Assembly: GCA_032027045.1 (NCBI GenBank)
Contig: JAVSMU010000001.1
Coordinates: forward strand, 1,182,646-1,246,645
Length of the DNA stretch: 64,000 bases
DNA from: Truepera sp.
GTDB lineage: Bacteria > Deinococcota > Deinococci > Deinococcales > Trueperaceae
Direction: 5' to 3'
Shown here piece after piece: positions 36,511-45,138 of the stretch. Numbering within the stretch: the stretch's first letter is position 1; each line of letters starts with the position of its first letter. A program made the position numbers and the translations under genes. The notes beneath the pieces are model-generated. The model did no database searches. It worked only from the letters and a program-made list of their open reading frames with translations, and was not told where the DNA came from.

Positions 36511-37130
36511 GCGCCACGGTCAGCCTGCCGACCGACACCGTGTTGGTAGGGAGCCTGGTGCGCTTGGAGCCCCTGACGCCGGCGCACCTGCCGGCGCTCC
36601 TGGAGATCGCCTTCTCCAACCCCGACGAGTTCAGGTTGACGTCCACCCCGACCACGGAGGCCGAGGCCGAGAAGTACTTCGGCGCCGTGCTGGCGCAGCG
36701 GGCGGCCGGCACGGCGCACCCGGTGGCCGTGCTCGATGCAGCCGGCCGCGTCATCGGCACCAGCCGCCTTAGCGAGGTCGACATCCGGCACCGTCGGTGC
36801 GAACTCGGCTTCACCTGGTACGACCCGACGCTCTTCCAGACGGGCGTGAACGTCGATTGCAAGCTGCTGCTGTTGGGGTTCGCCTTCGACTCCCTCGGCA
36901 TGCACCGCGTCCAGATCCACACCGATACCCGCAACGTTCGCTCGCAGAGGGCCATCCTCGCGTTGGGCGCACGCTTCGAGGGGGTCCTCCGCAGGCATCA
37001 GGTTGCCAAGGACGGTTACGTGCGCGACTCGATGGTGTACGGCATCACCGACCTGGACTGGCCGGAGGTGGAGCCGCACCTGCGGGCGCGGCTCGCCAAG
37101 CGGACAGCGGGCGCTACCCGCGCGGCCTGA
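36507..37130 (+). CDS. GNAT acetyltransferase (RimJ/RimL-like)
   Basis: 207 aa from GTG at 36507, 4-base overlap with the phosphatase. Fits the Acetyltransf_3 group: VRLEPLTPAHLPALLEI at the start, GTSRLSEVDIRHRRCELGFTW in the middle, and MHRVQIHTDTRNVRSQRAIL, the acetyl-CoA region with N-x-R-S. The acceptor is unknown (protein N-termini or small amines in relatives). Confidence 0.87.
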   Translation: MSATVSLPTDTVLVGSLVRLEPLTPAHLPALLEIAFSNPDEFRLTSTPTTEAEAEKYFGAVLAQRAAGTAHPVAVLDAAGRVIGTSRLSEVDIRHRRCELGFTWYDPTLFQTGVNVDCKLLLLGFAFDSLGMHRVQIHTDTRNVRSQRAILALGARFEGVLRRHQVAKDGYVRDSMVYGITDLDWPEVEPHLRARLAKRTAGATRAA

Positions 37131-37205
37131 TTCCGTGGGCGGAACCCGACCCGCGCGATCCCCAGCCGCTTCACGCGCGGCCTTATCCCCCGACTTGGCA
37201 GAACG

Positions 37206-37913
37206 TTAGCGGATGCCGTGCAGGATCTCGTCCAGGCCTTGCGGATCGGTGATGAACACTTCCTTCGGCCGCGTCTCGATGACCCCCTCGGCCTCCAACG
37301 CCTTGAGTGCGCGCGTGACGGTCTCGCGTGACGTGCCCGCCAGGTTCGCAAGTTCCTGATGCGTGAGGCGCACGAGTGGCCGGTCTTCCTCGCGCTCCAC
37401 GACGCCGCCCTGATAAAGCCTGAGGAGCACGTAGGCCACCCGGCCCTGGGCGTCCTTGTAGGAGAGGATCTGCGACTCGTCGTCCATGCCGCGCAGGCGC
37501 TCGGCCAGGGTGGCGTTGAGGTTGAGGCTGATGGCCGGGTAGTCGGCAATGAGCTTGCGGAAGTCGTCGTTGAAGAGCAGGTAGGCGTGCATCTCCCCGA
37601 GGGTGGTGGCGGTGGCGCTGCGGGTAGTCTCGCCGAGGAGGGCCATCTCGCCGAAGAACTCGGGCGACTGGAGGATGGCCAGCGTCTTCTCGTGGCCCCC
37701 GAGGTCGACCTTCGACAGCTTCACGAGCCCGGCCGAGACGATGTAGAGCGCCTCGCCCTGGTCTCCCTCCTGAAAAACGGTGGCGTTGGGCTCGTAAACG
37801 CGCTTCCGGACGGCGGCCGCGGCTATCTCGAGCGCCCGCTCCGGGGCGTCACGGAAGAGCGGCACACTCTTCAAGAGGCGAAGTAGCTGGTTGCTATCCG
37901 GTTCGCTGTTCAC
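37206..37913 (-). CDS. Crp/Fnr family transcriptional regulator
   Basis: 235 aa from GTG at 37913 with GGAG 5 bases upstream. N-terminal cyclic-nucleotide-binding barrel (about 15-130) with FFGEMALLGETTRSATATT as the phosphate cassette, a long dimer helix, and a C-terminal winged helix with LTHQELANLAGTSRETVTRAL as the recognition helix-turn-helix. No Fnr cysteines at the N-terminus, so it is more Crp-like. A TGTGA-N6-TCACG site lies 0.9 kb away upstream of the peptide transporter (38775-38790). Confidence 0.92.
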   Translation of the reverse strand: MNSEPDSNQLLRLLKSVPLFRDAPERALEIAAAAVRKRVYEPNATVFQEGDQGEALYIVSAGLVKLSKVDLGGHEKTLAILQSPEFFGEMALLGETTRSATATTLGEMHAYLLFNDDFRKLIADYPAISLNLNATLAERLRGMDDESQILSYKDAQGRVAYVLLRLYQGGVVEREEDRPLVRLTHQELANLAGTSRETVTRALKALEAEGVIETRPKEVFITDPQGLDEILHGIR

Positions 37914-37983
37914 ACCAACTCCACTTCGAGCAGCCCGTTGATGGGTTCCAAACTTGGGCGAGCGACGGGTTTCAGCTTGCCAT

Positions 37984-37989
37984 TATAGT
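37984..37989 (+). promoter_or_regulatory. Likely -10 box of the LolD-like ATPase (leaderless)
   Basis: TATAGT, followed by 6 bases and then GTG at 37996. Confidence 0.55.
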
Positions 37990-37995
37990 AACCCC

Positions 37996-38700
37996 GTGAG
38001 TCAGCCACTTGCGACCCGCGATCTGGTGCGGCGCTTCAAGGCTCCGGGCGGCGATGTGCCGGTGCTTCGAGGTGCGTCCTTGGCGCTGGACGAGGGCGAG
38101 GTGGTAGCGGTCCTCGGCCCCTCGGGCTCGGGGAAGAGCACGCTGCTGCACCTCCTCGGCGGCCTCGACCGCCCCGACGGCGGCGAGATCTACTGGGGCG
38201 ACTTCGCCGTGCACGAGCATCCACCGCGGGAGCTGGCCGCCAGGCGGGCGTGGCACGTGGGCCTCATCTTCCAGAACCATTACCTGTTGCCCGACTTCTC
38301 GCTTCTGGAGAACGTGATGATGCCCGGCAGGATAGTCGGGCAGCCCGACGCCAAGCGCGCCAAGGAGCTGCTGGAGCGCGTGGGCCTGGGAGAACGACTG
38401 CACTTCCCGCCCTCGCGCGTGTCGGGCGGTGAGAGACAGCGTGCCGCCGTAGCGCGAGCCCTGGCACTCGAGCCGCGGGTGCTACTCGCCGACGAGCCCA
38501 CCGGCTCCCTCGACCACGCGCGTGCCGAGGCCGTGTTCTCCTTGCTCCTCGAACTCGCCGCCGAAGAGGGCACCGCCGTCGTGGCCGTGACCCACGACGA
38601 GCGCCTGGTCGACAGGCCCGGCGTGCGCACGCTGCGCTTACTGGACGGTCGGCTCGTGCCCGGCGTGCCGCGGCAGCCCGCCCTGAGCGAGCTGGCCTGA
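37996..38700 (+). CDS. ABC transporter ATPase, LolD/MacB type
   Basis: 234 aa from GTG at 37996. Walker A GPSGSGKST, Q-loop FQNHYLLPDFSLLENVMMP, signature VSGGERQRAAVARAL and Walker B VLLADEPTGSLDHARAE are typical of LolD/MacB/FtsE-like exporters or lipoprotein extractors. No MacB-type permease is adjacent; the next genes form a peptide importer that does not use this kind of ATPase, so its partner is elsewhere. Confidence 0.9.
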   Translation: MSQPLATRDLVRRFKAPGGDVPVLRGASLALDEGEVVAVLGPSGSGKSTLLHLLGGLDRPDGGEIYWGDFAVHEHPPRELAARRAWHVGLIFQNHYLLPDFSLLENVMMPGRIVGQPDAKRAKELLERVGLGERLHFPPSRVSGGERQRAAVARALALEPRVLLADEPTGSLDHARAEAVFSLLLELAAEEGTAVVAVTHDERLVDRPGVRTLRLLDGRLVPGVPRQPALSELA

Positions 38701-38774
38701 GCCGCGGGCCGCCGCGCCCGCAAGCACGCAGCGGCGTTCACATCATGAAAGTTACGTCAAGGCAGGTGCCTCGC

Positions 38775-38790
38775 TGTGAGTTACTTCACG
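38775..38790 (+). promoter_or_regulatory. Crp-like operator in the peptide-transporter promoter
   Basis: TGTGA-GTTACT-TCACG matches the Crp consensus TGTGA-N6-TCACA at nine of ten fixed bases. It ends 3 bases before TGATAACAT (38791-38799), an extended -10 element, so a bound regulator would probably block RNA polymerase. Confidence 0.6.
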
Positions 38791-38906
38791 TGATAACATC
38801 GTGAGCGTCGAACGTAGGCACAGCCGGAGCCGCGCAACGCCACTCTCAGGAGACGCGGGGTCCGCGGAGTTTCCGTGCTGTCCACGTCGTGGATATTGGA
38901 GGCTAC

Positions 38907-40475
38907 ATGAAGAGACTGTCAGTTCTACTCGCCCTGTTCTTGACCTTCGGCCTGGCAAGCGCCCAGACCCTGGTATTCGGGGCCAGCGGCTTCCCCTCCT
39001 CCCTAGAAGGCGTCGATTCGCAAGACGGCAACTCGCTGGTCGTCAGCTCTCAGATCACCGAGCGCCTGGTCGACTTCGCGCCCGGCAAGACCGACCTCAT
39101 CCCCGCTCTCGCTACCTCCTGGAGCGCGAACGACGACGCCACCGTGTGGACGTTCGAGCTTCGTCAGGGCGTCAAGTTCCACGACGGCACGCCGTTCAAC
39201 GCCGAGGCCGTCAAGTTCAACATCGACCGCTGGAACGACCCCAACGATCCCTATAGCGGGCGCGACCAGGGCAAGACGTTCGTGCCCTGGGGTTGGGTCT
39301 TCGGTGGCCCCATCGGTGAGGGCAACCTCATCGAGAGCGTGAAGGCAACGGGCCAGTACACGGTCGAACTCACGCTCACCCAGCCCGCTCCGTTCCTCCC
39401 CGCGCTGTTCGCCGCCGTCTACTTCCAGTTCAACAGCCCCGCCGCGGTCAAGGCCAACGGCGTCAACTACGGCACTCCGGGTGTCGGTAGCGTGGGCACC
39501 GGCCCCTTCAAGTTCGTCGAGTGGGTCGAGGGCGAGCGTGTGGTCCTCGAGCGCAACGACGACTACTGGGGCGAGAAGCCCAAGGTCGAACGCGTCATCT
39601 TCCGCGGCATCGATCAGCCCACCGCCCGCCTGGCGGAACTGCAGGCCGGCACCATCGACATCGCCGTGTTGCTCACTAGTGACGACCTCCCCACCGTCGA
39701 GAACGACCCCAACCTCAAGGTCGCCATCGCCGACTCGGAACTCAACGTCGGCTACATCGCCTTGAACCAGATGAACAAGCCGCTCGACAACGTGCTGGTT
39801 CGCCGCGCCATCGCCACGGCCATTGACCGCGACGCCATCGTCGATGCGTTCTACCAGGGCCTGGGCGTGGTGGCCCAGGATCACCTCCCGCCCGTGCTGT
39901 TCGGGCACGGCGAGCCCTGGCCGTACAAGTACGACCCCGAGCACGCCAAGGAGCTCCTTGCCGAGGCCGGCTTCCCGGACGGCTTCACGACCGAGTTCTG
40001 GTACATGCCGGTCAGCCGCCCGTACTTCCCGGCCCCGCAGCCGATCGCCGAGACGGTCGCCTCGTACCTGGCCGACGTCGGCATCACCGCGAACCTCATG
40101 ACGGAAGACTGGACCACCTACCTGGCCGACTACACGACCGGTAAGTTCCCGATGTACATGCTGGGTTGGAACGCCGACTACGCCGACCCCGACAACTTCC
40201 TGCTCACCTTCTTCGGCCCCTCGGCCGCCGGTAGCCTCGGCTGGGACAGCCCCGAGACCCTGGCCCTCCTCAACGAGGCCCGCCAGATCTCGGATCAGAC
40301 CAAGCGTGCCGAGCTGTACGCGCAGGTCAACGACACGGTGGCCGACCAGGCCATCTCGATCCCCATGGCGCACAACCGCTCGCTGAACGCGGTGCGCGCC
40401 AACATCGACGGCTGGCAGCCCAGCCCGCTCGGCTACTCTTCGGTGAGCCTGATCCCGGTCACCAAGACCGAGTAG
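38907..40475 (+). CDS. Peptide-type ABC transporter substrate-binding protein (family 5)
   Basis: 522 aa. Signal peptide ends near LASA-Q (residue 20), with no lipobox Cys. Family 5 signature FHDGTPFNAEAVKFNIDRW, GVGSVGTGPFKFVEW and RRAIATAIDRDAIVDAFYQG. Captures di/oligopeptides or other solutes outside the membrane for the permeases downstream. ATG at 38907 follows TTGGAGG by 4 bases; the in-frame start at 38889 is less likely. Confidence 0.92.
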   Translation: MKRLSVLLALFLTFGLASAQTLVFGASGFPSSLEGVDSQDGNSLVVSSQITERLVDFAPGKTDLIPALATSWSANDDATVWTFELRQGVKFHDGTPFNAEAVKFNIDRWNDPNDPYSGRDQGKTFVPWGWVFGGPIGEGNLIESVKATGQYTVELTLTQPAPFLPALFAAVYFQFNSPAAVKANGVNYGTPGVGSVGTGPFKFVEWVEGERVVLERNDDYWGEKPKVERVIFRGIDQPTARLAELQAGTIDIAVLLTSDDLPTVENDPNLKVAIADSELNVGYIALNQMNKPLDNVLVRRAIATAIDRDAIVDAFYQGLGVVAQDHLPPVLFGHGEPWPYKYDPEHAKELLAEAGFPDGFTTEFWYMPVSRPYFPAPQPIAETVASYLADVGITANLMTEDWTTYLADYTTGKFPMYMLGWNADYADPDNFLLTFFGPSAAGSLGWDSPETLALLNEARQISDQTKRAELYAQVNDTVADQAISIPMAHNRSLNAVRANIDGWQPSPLGYSSVSLIPVTKTE

Positions 40476-40488
40476 GTTTACTTGTTCG

Positions 40489-40520
40489 CGTGAGGCGCCC
40501 ATTCTCTCGGGCGCCTCACG
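40489..40520 (+). terminator. 12-bp hairpin between binding protein and permease genes
   Basis: Arms 40489-40500 and 40509-40520 are perfect complements around 8 bases, 13 bases after the binding-protein stop. No T-run follows directly. Such a partial terminator or RNA-stabilising stem gives more binding protein than permease in many ABC operons. Confidence 0.6.
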
Positions 40521-40627
40521 GCATCCTTTATCTTGAGTACGGCGCGCCCGACGGCACGTGTGGGGCGCGCTCGGTGATGGGTTCGAGGGTTGGGCACGCG
40601 TCCCACGAATCAGCTTGGAGTTGAAGC

Positions 40628-41683
40628 TTGGCCGCCTATGTTCTGCGCCGCGTCGCTGGCCTGATTCCGGTCCTGATCGGCGTTACCCTCCTGATATTCT
40701 TCCTAACGCGCGTGCTGCCGGGCGACCCGGCGGTCGCCATGCTCGGCCAGCGAGCCGCCCCTGCCCTGGTCGAGCGTCTGCGCTCAGACCTTGGGCTCGA
40801 CCGCCCCCTTTTCGTCAACACCGCAAAGTTCAAGGAGACCGGCAACGTCAAGGCGTTGTTCGACAGCCAGTACTTCTCTTACATGGGCGGTCTAATCCGC
40901 CTCGACCTGGGGCGCTCGATTTTCACCCTGGTCCCCATCACCGACAGCCTCAAACACAGGTTCCCAGCCACCTTCGAGCTGACGCTCGCGGCCATGTTCC
41001 TGGCCGTGGCGGTGGGCATTCCCGCCGGCATGTGGGCGGCCCTTAGGCGCGGCACGTTGGCCGACACCGGGGTCATGCTGCTGGCCGTCTCGGGCGTGTC
41101 GTTCCCCGTGTTCTGGCTGGCCATCGTGTTCATCTACTTCTTCGCCGTCGTCCTCGGTTGGCTACCGCCGTCCGGCCGCATCTCCAATCAGATCCAGTTG
41201 CAGCCCATCACCGGCTTCTACGTGCTCGACTCGCTGCTGCGCGGCAACCTGACAGCCACCTGGGACGCCCTCAGGCACCTGGTGCTGCCGGCAGTCGCTC
41301 TGGGCACCATCCCCCTCGCCATCGTGGTGCGCATGACCCGCTCCGCCATGTTGGAGGTGCTCGGCCAGGACTACGTGCGCACCGCGCGCGCGAAGGGCCT
41401 GAGCGAGCGCGTCGTGGTGCGCAAGCACACGCTACGCAACGCGCTCCTGCCCGTGATCACCGTCATCGGCCTCAGCTTCGGCACCCTCCTCTCGGGCGCC
41501 ATCCTCACCGAGACCGTATTCAGCTGGCCGGGCATCGGGCGTTGGGTCTACGACGGCATCTCGGCGCGTGATTACCCCATCATCCAAGGCGGAGTGATCT
41601 TCGTGGCCACCATGTTCGTGCTGGTGAACCTGCTCGTCGACCTGTCTTACGGACTCATCGATCCGAGGATCCAGTACTCGTGA
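40628..41683 (+). CDS. ABC transporter permease, DppB type
   Basis: 351 aa from TTG at 40628 with TTGGAG upstream. Opens YVLRRVAGLIPVLIGVTLLIF and LPGDPAVAMLGQ, with the EAA loop around DYVRTARAKGLSERVVV, NALLPVITVIGLSFGTLLSG and ETVFSWPGIGRW. About six membrane helices; a longer than usual first outer loop (about 60-100). Pairs with the DppC-type gene, which overlaps its stop. Confidence 0.93.
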   Translation: MAAYVLRRVAGLIPVLIGVTLLIFFLTRVLPGDPAVAMLGQRAAPALVERLRSDLGLDRPLFVNTAKFKETGNVKALFDSQYFSYMGGLIRLDLGRSIFTLVPITDSLKHRFPATFELTLAAMFLAVAVGIPAGMWAALRRGTLADTGVMLLAVSGVSFPVFWLAIVFIYFFAVVLGWLPPSGRISNQIQLQPITGFYVLDSLLRGNLTATWDALRHLVLPAVALGTIPLAIVVRMTRSAMLEVLGQDYVRTARAKGLSERVVVRKHTLRNALLPVITVIGLSFGTLLSGAILTETVFSWPGIGRWVYDGISARDYPIIQGGVIFVATMFVLVNLLVDLSYGLIDPRIQYS

Positions 41684-42546
41684 GCGTCGAGGCCGCTTCC
41701 CCCCAGCGCCGCAACGACGCCTTGAAGCGCTTCTTCCGTCACCCGACCGGGGTATTCGGGATGGGCATAGTGTTGTTCCTGGTTCTCGTCTCGCTGCTGG
41801 CGCCCATCATCAAGCCTTACGACGCCACGCGCGACCGCAACCTCCGCGCCCGCCTAGCGCCCCCAAGCGCGGAGCGCTGGTTCGGCGCCGACGAGCTGGG
41901 CCGCGACCAGTTCACTCGCGTGCTCCACGGCGGGCGCATCAGCCTGCGCGTAGGCCTGGCGGCCGTGGCCTTCGCCGTGGTCACGGGGACCATCCTCGGC
42001 CTCCTGGCAGGCTACGTGGGTGGCTGGACGGACACCATCATCGTGTGGTCCATGGACATCCTGCTCGCCTTCCCGGGCATTCTGCTCGCCATCGCCATCG
42101 TGGCCACGCTCGGTCCGAACCTCACCAACGCCCTCATCGCCATCTCCATCACGCAGGTGCCCATCTACACGAGGATCGTGCGCTCCGTGGTGTTGTCCGT
42201 CAGGCAGTCCGAGTTCGTGCAGGCGGCGCGCTCGTTGGGCTCGGGCGCCCCACGCATCGTCCTCATGCACGTCTTGCCCAACAGCATGGCGCCCCTCATC
42301 GTGCAGCTGACCCTGTCGATCGGCACCGCCATCTTGGACGTGGCGGCCCTGGGCTTCCTCGGCCTCGGCGCGCAGCCACCCGCTCCGGAGTGGGGGCTGC
42401 TCATCCGCGACGGTTTCACGCAGTTCCTGCGCGCACCTTGGATGTCGCTCTTCCCGGGCCTCGCCATCTTCCTCGCCGTGGTCGGCTTCAACCTGCTGGG
42501 CGACGCGGTCAGGGACGTGCTGGACCCGCGTTTGCGTAACGTCTAG
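41680..42546 (+). CDS. ABC transporter permease, DppC type
   Basis: 288 aa from GTG at 41680, 4-base overlap. N-terminal helix GVFGMGIVLFLVLVSLLAP, RWFGADELGRDQFTRVLHGG and the EAA loop EFVQAARSLGSGAPRIVLMH. No ATPase genes of the DppD/DppF type follow, so the energising subunits are elsewhere. Repeats begin at its stop codon. Confidence 0.93.
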   Translation: MSVEAASPQRRNDALKRFFRHPTGVFGMGIVLFLVLVSLLAPIIKPYDATRDRNLRARLAPPSAERWFGADELGRDQFTRVLHGGRISLRVGLAAVAFAVVTGTILGLLAGYVGGWTDTIIVWSMDILLAFPGILLAIAIVATLGPNLTNALIAISITQVPIYTRIVRSVVLSVRQSEFVQAARSLGSGAPRIVLMHVLPNSMAPLIVQLTLSIGTAILDVAALGFLGLGAQPPAPEWGLLIRDGFTQFLRAPWMSLFPGLAIFLAVVGFNLLGDAVRDVLDPRLRNV

Positions 42547-42717
42547 CGCCTAGTGCCTATTGCCTAACGTCTAGTGTGTAGCGTCGCGGCACCGGAAGCG
42601 CGGGGTCCTCGGCCTGCCGCTGCCGTGAAGCATCCTCGGCCTACCGGCTGGTGCACGGGGTCCTCGGCCTACCGGCTGCCGCGCGGGGTCCCCGGCCTAC
42701 CGGCCACCGGAAGGGCT
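42537..42717. repeat. Repeat-filled gap after the DppC-type gene
   Basis: TAACGTCTAG at 42537-42546 (including the stop) recurs at 42565-42574. Then about four degenerate 28-bp tandem copies begin near 42607, 42634, 42662 and 42690, each around CCTCGGCCTACCGG. The rest to 42750 holds nothing else I can see. Confidence 0.8.
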
Positions 42718-42750
42718 CAGGCAGCGAGGTAGGTAAGCCGGCCTCCGCAT

Positions 42751-42756
42751 TAGAGT
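42751..42756 (+). promoter_or_regulatory. Likely -10 box of the FAD oxidase operon (leaderless)
   Basis: TAGAGT, followed by 7 bases and then ATG at 42764. Confidence 0.5.
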
Positions 42757-42763
42757 AGGGCCC

Positions 42764-44137
42764 ATGAACGTCGCCCACGAACTCGCGAGCCTGCTCGGCG
42801 CCGACCGTGTAGACACGTCCGCCGCGGTGCTCGCTCAACACTCCCACGGGGAGTCCTACGCCAAGGGCGTAATCCCTGCGGCCGTCGTCTACCCGCAGAG
42901 CACGGCCGAGGTCGCCGCCCTGCTGCAATTCGCGTCACGAGAGGGCGTCCCCGTTACCCCGGTCGGCGCCAACAGCAGTCTGGAGGGACACACGGTTCCC
43001 GCGGCCGGAGGCATCTCGCTCGACTTGGGGCGCATGGACCTCATCCTCGAGGCGCACCCCGAGGACCTCCTTGCGGTGGTGCAGCCCGCCGTCACGTACC
43101 CGCGCTTGAACGAGCACGTGCGCCGCCACGGACTGTTCTTCCCGATAGACCCCGGCGCTCACGCCTCGCTGGGCGGCATGGTCAGCACCAACGCTTCGGG
43201 CACGGCGGCCGTTCGTTACGGCACGACGGGCGATTACGTGCTGGCGTTGGAGGTCGTGACCCCCACCGGCGAGATCCTCCGGCTCGGTAATCGCGCCCGC
43301 AAGTCTGCCAGCGGCTACGACCTGTGCGCGCTGTTCACCGGCGCCGAGGGAACGCTGGGGGTGATCACCGAGGTGACCGTCAGGCTCGTCGGGCTGCCCG
43401 AGGCTGCCGCGGCCGCGCGACTGCCGTTCCCCGACGCCTTCAAGGCCACGTCGTTCGTTACCCGGCTGATCCAGGCCGGCGTGCCCGTGGCGCGCTGCGA
43501 GCTGGTCGACGCCGCGAGCATCCGCTCCGCCAACGCCTATTCGGGTACCAGCTTCCCGGAGGAGATGACCATCTTCCTCGAGTTCCACGGCAACCCGGCA
43601 GGGATAGGGGCCGAGGTGGCACTGGCCCGCGACCTCGCCGAGGACGCCGGGGCCACCGCGTTCGAGGCCGCCACGGACGCCACGGAACGCGCGCGGCTAT
43701 GGGAAACGCGCCACACCATGCTCTTCGCCTCCAACGCCTCGCACCCCGGGCTGGAAAGCCTGGTCACGGACGTGGCGGTGCCCATCTCGAACCTGCCGGA
43801 GGCGCTGACCGCGGCGCTCGACGACTGCGCCGCCAACGGCTTCGACGCCAACCTGGTGGGCCACGTCGGCGACGGGAACTTCCATCTCACGCTGTACATG
43901 GAGGACGATCCCGCGCGGCGGGTGGCGGCGCAGGGGATCGTCGACCGCATGACCTACCGGGCGTTGGACGCCGGCGGCACCGCCACGGGGGAGCACGGTG
44001 TGGGCCTGCGCAAGCTCAAGTACATGGAGCGCGAACACGGCGCGGCGCTGGCGCTCATGCGCGCCATCAAGGACACGCTCGACCCCGCGGGCATCATGAA
44101 CCCCGGCAAGAAGCTTCCGAAGGCGGCCGCGGGGTGA
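42764..44137 (+). CDS. FAD-linked oxidase of the GlcD/D-lactate dehydrogenase family
   Basis: 457 aa. FAD-binding type 4 domain (about 35-215): VTPVGANSSLEGHTVPAAGGISLDL, DPGAHASLGGMVSTNASGTAAVRYG and ASGYDLCALFTGAEGTLGVITEV. The C-terminal oxidase domain ends HVGDGNFHLTLYM, GEHGVGLRKLKYM and LDPAGIMNPGKK. Oxidises a 2-hydroxy acid such as D-lactate or glycolate. The cysteine-rich FeS partner seen in glcF operons is absent. Overlaps the next gene. Confidence 0.92.
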   Translation: MNVAHELASLLGADRVDTSAAVLAQHSHGESYAKGVIPAAVVYPQSTAEVAALLQFASREGVPVTPVGANSSLEGHTVPAAGGISLDLGRMDLILEAHPEDLLAVVQPAVTYPRLNEHVRRHGLFFPIDPGAHASLGGMVSTNASGTAAVRYGTTGDYVLALEVVTPTGEILRLGNRARKSASGYDLCALFTGAEGTLGVITEVTVRLVGLPEAAAAARLPFPDAFKATSFVTRLIQAGVPVARCELVDAASIRSANAYSGTSFPEEMTIFLEFHGNPAGIGAEVALARDLAEDAGATAFEAATDATERARLWETRHTMLFASNASHPGLESLVTDVAVPISNLPEALTAALDDCAANGFDANLVGHVGDGNFHLTLYMEDDPARRVAAQGIVDRMTYRALDAGGTATGEHGVGLRKLKYMEREHGAALALMRAIKDTLDPAGIMNPGKKLPKAAAG

Positions 44138-45138
44138 GCGGGGGGTTCGAGCCGTACCCGCTGGTCCTCGGTCCGCACCTGTACCGCCGGCTCTGGGGCG
44201 GGTCGAGGCTGGCCGCGTGGCTGGGCGGGAGGGGAGACCTACCGGTCAGCGGCCCCGAAGGGGAGCCGGTCGGGGAGGCGTGGCTGCTCGACGCCTCCAG
44301 CGTGGTCCTGAACGGGCCGCACTCGGGGGATACCCTCGGCATGGTGGCCGCCACCGCCGAGGCCGACCTCGTGGGCGAGACCGCCATGCTGCGCTACGGC
44401 CCCCGCGTGCCGCTCTTGGCCAAGTTCATCGACGCGGCCCAGGACCTCTCCGTGCAGGTGCACCCGGACGACGCTTACGCGCTGCGCGAGCACCCGGGCA
44501 GCGGTCACCTCGGCAAGACCGAGGCCTGGTTCTTACTGGACTCAGCGCGAGGGGCGTCCGTGCTGTGGGGGTTTCGCCGGCCGCTCACCGAGCAGGAGGT
44601 GCGCCAAGCGGTGGCGGAGCGCACGCTCGCGGACCTCATGCACCGGCTGCCCGTCGCCAGGGGGAGCGTCGTGGTGAACCCCGCCGGCACGGTCCACGCC
44701 GTTGGGGCAGGGTGCTTCCTCTTCGAGATCCAGCAGGCCAGCGACCTCACCTACCGCCTCTTCGACTACGGCCGACTGGCCGCCGACGGCCGACCACGAG
44801 AACTCCACCTGGACAGGGCCCTGGCGGTGGCGGATCTGTCCGGGGCGCCGCCGCCGGCGAACCCCGTCACGGCAGTCGGCGACGGCTTCGCGCGGCTGGT
44901 CGCACTTCCCGAGTTCGTGCTCGACCATCGGGTGGTGATGCCCGGCGAGACGAGGGAGTACCGCACCGAGCGTCGCTCGTTGGAGATCCTGGTGAGCGTG
45001 CGCGGCGAGCTGACCGTGAGCGGCGGCGGCGAGGAGGCGACGGTGCGTGAAGGCGGCACCGTCGTCCTACCTGCGGCCCTGGGAACCTACCGACTCACCG
45101 GCGACGCCGAGGTCCTGCGCTCGGCGGTGGGCGCTTGA
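44134..45138 (+). CDS. manA: Class I mannose-6-phosphate isomerase
   Basis: 334 aa from GTG at 44134, 4-base overlap. Zn-dependent interconversion of fructose-6-phosphate and mannose-6-phosphate. The Zn ligands lie in VQVHPDDAYALREH, GKTEAWFLL and NPAGTVHAVGAG; FEIQQASDLTYRLFDYGR completes the active site. Opens LGPHLYRRLWGGSRL. Mid-operon between an oxidase and a DUF84 protein with no clear shared pathway. Confidence 0.92.
   Translation: MSGGFEPYPLVLGPHLYRRLWGGSRLAAWLGGRGDLPVSGPEGEPVGEAWLLDASSVVLNGPHSGDTLGMVAATAEADLVGETAMLRYGPRVPLLAKFIDAAQDLSVQVHPDDAYALREHPGSGHLGKTEAWFLLDSARGASVLWGFRRPLTEQEVRQAVAERTLADLMHRLPVARGSVVVNPAGTVHAVGAGCFLFEIQQASDLTYRLFDYGRLAADGRPRELHLDRALAVADLSGAPPPANPVTAVGDGFARLVALPEFVLDHRVVMPGETREYRTERRSLEILVSVRGELTVSGGGEEATVREGGTVVLPAALGTYRLTGDAEVLRSAVGA

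Noticed and set aside
42601-42717. CRISPR-like array
   Set aside because: The units are contiguous 28-bp degenerate tandem copies without unique spacers, and no cas genes are near.
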